From positions 1 through 5,443 of the forward strand of contig JAUYGE010000181.1 of NCBI GenBank assembly GCA_030690705.1: 5,443 bases of DNA, in the 5' to 3' direction. The notes beneath the pieces are model-generated. The model was not told where the DNA came from. It did not search any database and saw only the letters and a list, made by a program, of their open reading frames with translations. Origin of the DNA: Dehalococcoidia bacterium (GTDB lineage Bacteria > Chloroflexota > Dehalococcoidia > JAENJB01). Both the position numbers and the translations under genes were made by a program. Below, one piece after another: positions 1 through 4,526 of this stretch. The first letter of the stretch is position 1. The number at the start of each line of letters is the position of its first letter.

Positions 1-1130
1 AGATCACAATCCGGGTCCGGCTTCTCATAGTTGATAGTCGGCGGGACAACGCCGTCCCTCAGGGTCAAGCAAGCGAAGACAGCCTCCACAGCCGGTGCCG
101 CGCCGAAGGAGTGCCCCACCATGGACTTGTTCGAGCTTATCGCCAGTTTCCTGCTATGTTCTCCGAAGGTCAGCTTGATAGCCAGTGTCTCGGAGCGGTC
201 GTTCATCCGGGTAGAGGTACCATGAGCGTTGATATGGTCAATGTCTTCCGGCCTCATTCCCGCATCATTCAACGCCATCGCCATACATCGCGCCGCCGGC
301 TCACCGCTGGGGTCGGGAGAAGTGATGTGGAACCCGTCGCTGTTGGAACCGTAGCCCACCACCTCGGCATAAATCTTCGCCCCCCTGCGCAGGGCCGTTT
401 CCAGGTCCTCCAGGACAACCACCCCTGCTCCCTCAGCCATCACCATGCCATCACGATCCTTGTCAAAGGGACGGCTGGCCCTGGCCGGCTCGCTGTTCCT
501 CGCCGAGGTGACCTTGAGCGCATCCAGGCCGGCGAACATCACCGGGGTGACCGGCGCCTCCGCCCCACCCGCAAGAGCCACATCAATCACGCCGTTCTGA
601 ATCAGTTTGAAGCTGTCCCCTATGGCATTGTTCCCCGCCGCACAGGCAGTCACCGGACACAGACTCGGCCCTCTGGCCCCGAACTGCATGCTCAGTTGCG
701 CTGCGGCCATGCTGCCCAGAAACCCTGGCACAAAGAACGGCGAAACGCAGTCGGCCGCGCCCTGAGCCAGGAGCCTGGAGTTCTGTTCCACCGAAGACAC
801 GCCACACAGCGCCGTGCCAATAGCCACTCCCGTCCTATGACAGTTGGCCGGGGTGATCAAGAGCCGCGCGTCCTCCACGGCCATCCGGGCCGCGGCTATC
901 GCCAGGATGATAAAACGGTCCATCCGCCGGGACACCTTCTTATCCATAAAGTCCTCGGGATGGAAGTCTTTCACCTCCCCGGCAATCTTGCTCCGGAAAG
1001 GACTGCTATCGAAGGCCGTGACCAGCCCGATACCGGACTTGCCCTCGCACAAAGCCTTCCAGCTCTGCTCCGCCCCCACCCCTATCGCTGTCACCGCGCC
1101 CAGGCCGGTGACCACTACTCTTCTACTCAT
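1..1130 (-). CDS. fabF: Beta-ketoacyl-[acyl-carrier-protein] synthase II (FabF-type), C-terminus cut by window edge
   Basis: Condensing enzyme that extends acyl-ACP by two carbons using malonyl-ACP, in cytoplasmic type II fatty acid synthesis. Reading leftward from the ATG at 1130-1128, the frame is open to base 1 and gives 376 residues; about 36 residues of a usual ~412 are missing. It starts MSRRVVVTGLGAVTAIG, a typical thiolase-fold N-terminus. The nucleophile Cys163 sits in VTACAAGNN, His303 in NAHGTST, Lys335 in SSNKSM and His340 in VGHSFGAA; by my count all four have the same numbers as in E. coli FabF, so there are no net indels. SRPFDKDRDG (219-228) and PPTINYEKPDPDCDL near the end are also family motifs. 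The start is supported by a GGAGAGAGG ribosome site 9 nt upstream. It follows the ATP-grasp gene by 32 bp on the same strand, so it is probably co-transcribed. Some usually constant positions differ (GAAPAVE for GAAGAVE, KVTSARN for the ALSTRN-like motif), so a specialised FabF paralogue is possible. The family call is firm; the exact role is less so. Confidence 0.93.
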   Translation of the reverse strand, partial: MSRRVVVTGLGAVTAIGVGAEQSWKALCEGKSGIGLVTAFDSSPFRSKIAGEVKDFHPEDFMDKKVSRRMDRFIILAIAAARMAVEDARLLITPANCHRTGVAIGTALCGVSSVEQNSRLLAQGAADCVSPFFVPGFLGSMAAAQLSMQFGARGPSLCPVTACAAGNNAIGDSFKLIQNGVIDVALAGGAEAPVTPVMFAGLDALKVTSARNSEPARASRPFDKDRDGMVMAEGAGVVVLEDLETALRRGAKIYAEVVGYGSNSDGFHITSPDPSGEPAARCMAMALNDAGMRPEDIDHINAHGTSTRMNDRSETLAIKLTFGEHSRKLAISSNKSMVGHSFGAAPAVEAVFACLTLRDGVVPPTINYEKPDPDCD

Positions 1131-1139
1131 ATAAAGGGG

Positions 1140-1148
1140 CCTCTCTCC
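1140..1148 (-). promoter_or_regulatory. Ribosome binding site of fabF
   Basis: The minus strand reads GGAGAGAGG, followed by 9 nt and then the fabF ATG at 1130. This is a good Shine-Dalgarno match at normal spacing. It fixes the start, which also agrees with the family's N-terminus. Confidence 0.7.
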
Positions 1149-1156
1149 AAAGAATT

Positions 1157-1188
1157 CTCCCTCTATCCCGATTTCATCGGGACGGGAG
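1157..1188 (-). repeat. Two-tier inverted repeat at the ATP-grasp/fabF junction
   Basis: A perfect 7-bp inverted repeat (TCCCGAT / ATCGGGA, 1166-1182) has a 3-nt loop and is flanked by a second pair of arms, CTCCC (1157-1161) and GGGAG (1184-1188), with unequal bulges between the tiers. It spans the last codons and the TAG stop of the ATP-grasp gene and ends about 27 bp before the fabF start. There is no run of T after it in the direction of transcription, so it is not a standard intrinsic terminator. It might stabilise or process the mRNA, or be a copy of a dispersed palindromic repeat. Function is unknown. Confidence 0.5.
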
Positions 1189-1885
1189 CCCTCTCCATCA
1201 CAATCCTGGCATCCACCGCCACCGCGTCATCCCGGTAAAGTAAGACGGGGTTCAGGTCCATTTCCCTTATTTCGGGGTGCTTTTCAATGAATCTCGAGAT
1301 GTCCAGCAGGAACTTCTCCAGCACCTCCAGATTAGCAGCCTCCTGCCCCCGCCGGCCCTGAAGCATCGGGTAACCCCTTATCTCCGCGACCATCTCCATA
1401 GCGTCTCTCCTGCCTATGGGTACCACCCTGAACGAGACATCTTCCAGGACCTCCGTCCATACGCCACCCAGACCGAACATCAGCACCGGCCCGAACTGCG
1501 GGTCCCTGAACATGCCAATAATGACCTCGATACCCGAAGGCGCCATCCTCTGGACAGCGACCCCGGTAATCCTGGCTCCAGGCTGGCGCTCTCTGACCGC
1601 AGCCATGATCCCGGTGTAGGCGCGCCCGAGGTGGGCGGCACTGTTAATGGAAAGTCTAACTCCACCCACGTCGCTCTTGTGCACGATGTCGGGCGAGACC
1701 ACCTTCATCACCAAGGGGAAGCCAAGCTGCTTGCCGCACGCAATGGCCTCCCTCCGTGAGACCGCCAGCCTGGTCTCCACCACCCTTACCCCACTGGCCG
1801 CCAGCAAAGACTTGGCTTCAACCTCCGTGAGTTGGAACTGTCCCCTATATCCTGCCTGCCTGCGAAGCTCCGTTCGAGCAACCAT
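1163..1885 (-). CDS. ATP-grasp protein, beta subunit type of ADP-forming acetyl/acyl-CoA synthetase
   Basis: This 240-residue protein matches the ATP-grasp subunit of NDP-forming acyl-CoA synthetases, which interconvert acyl-CoA + ADP + phosphate with acid + CoA + ATP through phospho-enzyme and acyl-phosphate steps. Visible landmarks, numbered from the chosen ATG: GFPLVMKVVSPDIVHKSDVGG (about 56-76; Lys61 is a likely nucleotide contact, and the HKSD histidine at 69 is the family's conserved one), GIEVIIGMFRDPQFGPVLMFGLGG (118-141), EDVSFRVVPIG (148-158), LQGRRG (175-180), EMDLNP (208-213) and a DARI near the end. Length fits free-standing archaeal-type beta subunits (~230-240). The frame stays open upstream to a TTG at 1984, adding 33 residues that resemble nothing in the family, so I take the ATG at 1885. 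No alpha (CoA-binding) subunit is in the window: upstream lies a divergent gene and downstream is fabF. The true acyl substrate cannot be told. A lone ATP-grasp protein with another ligase role is the main alternative. Confidence 0.87.
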   Translation of the reverse strand: MVARTELRRQAGYRGQFQLTEVEAKSLLAASGVRVVETRLAVSRREAIACGKQLGFPLVMKVVSPDIVHKSDVGGVRLSINSAAHLGRAYTGIMAAVRERQPGARITGVAVQRMAPSGIEVIIGMFRDPQFGPVLMFGLGGVWTEVLEDVSFRVVPIGRRDAMEMVAEIRGYPMLQGRRGQEAANLEVLEKFLLDISRFIEKHPEIREMDLNPVLLYRDDAVAVDARIVMERAPVPMKSG

Positions 1886-1895
1886 ATAGTCGCAG

Positions 1896-1924
1896 ATTTT
1901 ACTATGCCTCCCTCCAAAGCACAA
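1896..1924 (-). promoter_or_regulatory. Possible sigma-70-type promoter for the ATP-grasp/fabF operon
   Basis: On the minus strand TTGTGC (1924-1919) is followed by a 17-bp spacer and TAAAAT (1901-1896). These match the -35 and -10 consensus at 4 and 5 of 6 positions. Transcription would start around 1887-1890, only a few bases before the ATG at 1885, giving an almost leaderless mRNA. The purine-rich GGAGGGAGG at 1916-1908 would then lie inside the promoter spacer. Prediction by eye only. Confidence 0.3.
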
Positions 1925-1949
1925 TTCCGCCCACTTCAGGCCCCCTTTG

Positions 1950-1979
1950 TTGTCCCCGAAAAAGCACTTGTGATAGAAT
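1950..1979 (+). promoter_or_regulatory. Possible sigma-70-type promoter for the HNH gene
   Basis: TTGTCC (1950-1955), an 18-bp spacer, then TAGAAT (1974-1979) preceded by TGA, which resembles an extended -10. The predicted start near 1986 would leave a leader of about 27 nt. It lies in the 127-bp spacer between two divergent genes, where a promoter is expected. The -35 match is modest. Confidence 0.4.
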
Positions 1980-1995
1980 GGCAAATGAGCCGGGG

Positions 1996-2007
1996 AAGGA
2001 TAAGGAT
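1996..2007 (+). promoter_or_regulatory. Ribosome binding site of the HNH gene
   Basis: The purine-rich stretch AAGGATAAGGAT precedes the ATG at 2013. Its second AAGG (2002-2005) is 7 nt from the start codon. This supports 2013 over the nearby out-of-frame ATG at 2009, which meets a stop within four codons. Confidence 0.6.
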
Positions 2008-2012
2008 AATGA

Positions 2013-2516
2013 ATGGTTAGCTACCCCGTTCTGGTCCTGAATCAGAACTATGAACCGCTGAACATCTGTCGCGCCCGGCGCGCCGTTTCACTCCTTATTC
2101 AAGGCAAAGTCGAGATCCTCGAGAATGGGCGGGGATTGCTCCGCTCGGCGCAACATGTCATCCCCCTCCCCTCCGTAGTCCGCCTGGTCTACATGATACA
2201 GCGGCCCTATCTGAGACGGAGGCTGACGCGACTTGAGGTCTTCACGCGCGACAGGTTCACATGCCAGTATTGCGGGCAACAGAACAAGGACCTGACCATT
2301 GACCATGTGGTTCCGCGCCACCAGGGGGGCCAGCACAAGTGGGACAACGTGGTCACCGCCTGCATACCCTGCAACCACCATAAGGCGGGACACACGCCAG
2401 CCGAGGCAAGAATGCTGCTGCTCCATCCGCCCAGAGTCCCTCACGCCGGCTTCGCCATCCCCTACAGTTACCTGCCGTCGCCGGAGGAATGGCAAAAGTA
2501 CCTGCCAGGGGGATAG
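2013..2516 (+). CDS. HNH endonuclease family protein, stand-alone zinc-ribbon type
   Basis: This 167-residue protein has an HNH nuclease fold in its second half. Two zinc knuckles, CQYC (Cys84, Cys87) and CIPC (Cys117, Cys120), bracket the active-site region: IDHVVPRHQGG with Asp97-His98, WDNVV with Asn112, and CNHHKAGHTP with Asn121, His122-His123 and Lys124. All key residues are present, so it should bind metal and may cleave nucleic acid. The first half (VLVLNQNYEPLNICRARRAVSLLIQGKVEIL) is the conserved N-terminal block of a widespread chromosomal family found in Chloroflexota, Cyanobacteria and Actinobacteria. As far as I know its role is not established. There is no signal peptide or membrane segment. 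It is the only plus-strand gene here, apparently with its own promoter, and has no methylase, specificity subunit, toxin or phage gene beside it. It is therefore unlikely to be part of a restriction system or homing element, though this is inferred from context only. Confidence 0.9.
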   Translation: MVSYPVLVLNQNYEPLNICRARRAVSLLIQGKVEILENGRGLLRSAQHVIPLPSVVRLVYMIQRPYLRRRLTRLEVFTRDRFTCQYCGQQNKDLTIDHVVPRHQGGQHKWDNVVTACIPCNHHKAGHTPAEARMLLLHPPRVPHAGFAIPYSYLPSPEEWQKYLPGG

Positions 2517-2525
2517 CACTCCAGG

Positions 2526-3467
2526 TCAGGCAGGAGCAGCGGGGTTCCCCGGAGACTGCCCTGTTGCAGCCGGAGCCGCAGGATTCCCCTGAGACTGACC
2601 TCTTGCCGGTGCACCCACCGGATTGGGCCTTTTCCCCTTTTGCCTCCTGAAGATGGGAGCTTGCTCCAGCACTTTGACCTCAGCGGCCGGCAATTCCACC
2701 GTCGCCCTGCTTTCGAGTTCCACCACCACGTTCCCTTTCAGGACGTTCAGGTGGATAACATGGCCCTCGCCCGATTCGGTGGCCACCTTCTGGCCGACCT
2801 TAGGCATGACGGACTTTGACGCCCGGTAGAACTCGTTTTCATAAGCCAGGCAGCAGAGCAAGCGCCCGCATACACCGGATATCTTCGCCGGATTAAGAGG
2901 CAGATCTTGCTCCTTCGCCATCTTGATCGACACGGGGTCGAACTGAGTCAGGAAAGTGGAGCAACATAATCCCCGGCCGCAGCGCCCCATTCCACCCAGT
3001 GTCTTCGTCTCCTCTCGCGGTCCCACCTGCCTGAACTGTATCCTCGTTCTCAGGTCCCTGGCCATCTCATGCAACAACTCCCTGAAGTCCACCTTCGTGT
3101 CCGAGCCGAAGGAAACCGTCAGGTGACTGCCGTCGAGATTGTATTCAACACTGGCCACCTTCATGGGCAACCCCAACTTGGTAGCACGCCTTCTGCACTC
3201 CAGCAGAGCGGCCTCCTCCTGGCCCTTCCACCTTGCCGCCTGCTGGACGTCCTTTTCTTCGGCCTTTCGAAGCACCACCTTCACAGGCTTCTTCTTCTCG
3301 AACTCCTCAGGCAGGACCTCCGCCGGCGCGATGACCACCTGACCCAGTTCGAGTCCGTGGACGGTCTCCACCACCACTCTGTCACCGGCCTTCAGGGCTA
3401 TCCCCGCAGGGTCAAAGTAGTACAGCTTGGTTGTCGGCTGAAAACGGACCCCTACTATTTCCGGCAT
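2526..3467 (-). CDS. ricT: RicT/YaaT-type PSP1-domain protein with extended C-terminal tail
   Basis: In Bacillus, RicT joins RicA and RicF in a cytoplasmic complex with iron-sulfur clusters that acts with RNase Y in mRNA maturation and affects sporulation, competence and biofilm formation. This 313-residue protein starts MPEIVGVRFQ and has the typical YYFDPAG and GDRVVVETVHGLELGQV segments (16-44). The PSP1 region covers about 55-145. The cysteine core follows: GRCGRGLCC (Cys163, Cys168, Cys169) and SGVCGRLLCCLAYE (Cys200, Cys205, Cys206), the expected cluster ligands. Bacillus RicT is about 275 residues; the excess here is a Gly/Pro/Ala/Gln-rich tail from about 278 with a repeated 11-residue unit. 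Third gene of the lysA-holB-ricT run, 3 bp after the holB stop. The only Shine-Dalgarno-like GAGG nearly touches the ATG, so it probably relies on ribosomes finishing holB. No ricA or ricF is in view; in a non-sporulating organism the role would be RNA processing rather than sporulation. Confidence 0.92.
   Translation of the reverse strand: MPEIVGVRFQPTTKLYYFDPAGIALKAGDRVVVETVHGLELGQVVIAPAEVLPEEFEKKKPVKVVLRKAEEKDVQQAARWKGQEEAALLECRRRATKLGLPMKVASVEYNLDGSHLTVSFGSDTKVDFRELLHEMARDLRTRIQFRQVGPREETKTLGGMGRCGRGLCCSTFLTQFDPVSIKMAKEQDLPLNPAKISGVCGRLLCCLAYENEFYRASKSVMPKVGQKVATESGEGHVIHLNVLKGNVVVELESRATVELPAAEVKVLEQAPIFRRQKGKRPNPVGAPARGQSQGNPAAPAATGQSPGNPAAPA
2529..2600 (-). repeat. Imperfect 39-bp-period tandem repeat at the end of ricT
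   Basis: Bases 2568-2600 and 2529-2561 encode GQSQGNPAAPA and GQSPGNPAAPA, separated by Ala-Thr, so the period is 13 codons. The two 33-nt units agree at about 26 of 33 positions by my alignment. They differ in protein at a single residue, suggesting a duplication that has since drifted mostly at silent sites. It forms the last 24 residues of RicT. Confidence 0.75.
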
Positions 3468-3470
3468 ACC

Positions 3471-4526
3471 TCAGGCCCGATAAGATGGCAAAAGCACATC
3501 TTCCTTAGTTTCTTCCCGGTTCCCATTGGGTAAGTTCAGCATAAGTACCTCCAGTGCCAGGCGAGCATTGGCATTCCACCTCAGCTGCTCCCGGGCCGCG
3601 ATTAGATGACGGATAAAGCCGGCTATCTCCTGCAACGAATAGGCCCCCGCCCACTCCCGCAGGATCTCTTCCTGGTCGAAGTTGACGATATCGGAAGCCA
3701 AGCCAGCCCTCACCAGCAACAGGTCGCGCCACCAGTCCAACCACATCTCCAGAATTTCGTTGACCGCAGCCCGGTCCTTCTCAAAGCGGCCCGCAAGCTC
3801 AGCGGCAAAGGCAAAACGCTCTTCCAGCCCCGAGTCCAGTACCCTCGTCAGAGTCGTGAGCAACTCGCTCCGTTGCTGCCATGACCCTTCGTCCCCGGCG
3901 ATGTTCAACGCCCATCCCGGGCAACCCTTGCTCAGCCGGGCGACTGTCCTGGCCTTTTCGGCGTTGACCTCGCGTTCCCTGAGAAAAGCCTCAACAGTTG
4001 ATAAAGGCAATGGTTGAAGCTCAAGCCTGATGCAGCGCGACACGATAGTCGGCAAGAGCCCACTCTCCCTGGCGGTCAGCAAGAGAAAGAGCACCCGCGC
4101 GGGAGGCTCCTCGAGAGTTTTCAATAAGCAGTTCGCCGCCTCTCCTGAAAGACACTCGGCGTCATTGATGATGAATACCTTGTAGCGGCCTTCGAAAGGC
4201 GGCAAGCTGGCCGCGCGCAATATCGCCTTGACGCCGTCGATGCTGATCTCCTTGCGCGTCTTGCCTTCTTTCGACGCCTTCTCGGTATCCAGACCGACAA
4301 TCATCACATCGGGATGCCGGTTTAACAGAATGCGGCGGCAGGCGGAGCACTGACCGCAGGGCGCCGCCTCTCCGGTGCAATTCAACGCGCGGGCCACGTC
4401 AAGAGCCAGCGTCATCTTCCCGACGTGGGCACGCCCCACAAGGAGATAGGCATGCCCCAGACGGCCCTCCCTCAGGCTGCGCTGGAATATCCCTACGGTC
4501 CTGTTATGTCCTGCTACTGACCACAT
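3471..4526 (-). CDS. holB: DNA polymerase III delta-prime subunit (clamp loader)
   Basis: Delta-prime is the stator of the clamp-loader pentamer that opens the beta sliding clamp and places it on primed DNA. This 351-residue protein, slightly longer than the ~330 of E. coli and Bacillus, has the AAA+ layout: a box-like N-terminus (VAGHNRTVGIFQRSL), a degenerate P-loop GRAHVGKMT (31-39), a zinc module with Cys50, Cys57, Cys60 and Cys63, a Walker B-like VFIINDAE (117-124), the SGEAANCLLKTLEEPP segment (127-142) and the SRC motif at 163-165. The imperfect P-loop agrees with delta-prime usually not hydrolysing ATP. The C-terminal half (about 215-335) is the helical collar domain. SRC and the EEPP motif also occur in DnaX (tau/gamma), but size and the weak P-loop favour HolB. 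The ATG at 4526 lies within lysA, whose stop is at 4514, a 13-bp overlap; an AGGG sits 7 nt before the start. Co-transcription with lysA and ricT is likely. Confidence 0.93.
   Translation of the reverse strand: MWSVAGHNRTVGIFQRSLREGRLGHAYLLVGRAHVGKMTLALDVARALNCTGEAAPCGQCSACRRILLNRHPDVMIVGLDTEKASKEGKTRKEISIDGVKAILRAASLPPFEGRYKVFIINDAECLSGEAANCLLKTLEEPPARVLFLLLTARESGLLPTIVSRCIRLELQPLPLSTVEAFLREREVNAEKARTVARLSKGCPGWALNIAGDEGSWQQRSELLTTLTRVLDSGLEERFAFAAELAGRFEKDRAAVNEILEMWLDWWRDLLLVRAGLASDIVNFDQEEILREWAGAYSLQEIAGFIRHLIAAREQLRWNANARLALEVLMLNLPNGNREETKEDVLLPSYRA

Noticed and set aside
111..1238. Plus-strand open frame of 375 codons lying antisense to fabF.
   Set aside because: It mirrors a gene with all family motifs, its product is rich in Arg, His and Pro as expected of a shadow frame in GC-rich DNA, and it matches no family I know.
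1277..1759. Plus-strand open frame of 160 codons antisense to the ATP-grasp gene.
   Set aside because: Shadow frame; the minus-strand protein has clear ATP-grasp motifs throughout.
1886..1984. Longer ATP-grasp protein starting at a TTG at 1984.
   Set aside because: The extra 33 residues are unlike the family, the TTG has no good ribosome site, and the extension would cover the likely HNH promoter.
2262..2385. HNH gene as a homing endonuclease or restriction enzyme.
   Set aside because: No intron, intein, methylase or mobile-element context; the flanking genes are intact housekeeping genes.
2501..2534. Bidirectional terminator between the HNH gene and ricT.
   Set aside because: Only 6-bp arms, a 22-nt loop and no T-run on either side.
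3069..3533. Plus-strand open frame of 154 codons antisense to ricT and the end of holB.
   Set aside because: Crosses a gene junction on the other strand, has shadow-like Leu/His/Arg-rich content and no recognisable motif.
4094..4103. Perfect palindrome CCCGCGCGGG in holB, and similar loop-less ones such as GGCGCGCC at 2077 and TTGCCGGCAA at 4764.
   Set aside because: Short GC-rich palindromes without a loop are common in DNA of this composition.
4334..4436. holB read as dnaX (tau/gamma) because of the Cys4 zinc module and SRC motif.
   Set aside because: The P-loop is imperfect, the length is delta-prime-like, and adjacency to ricT is typical of holB.
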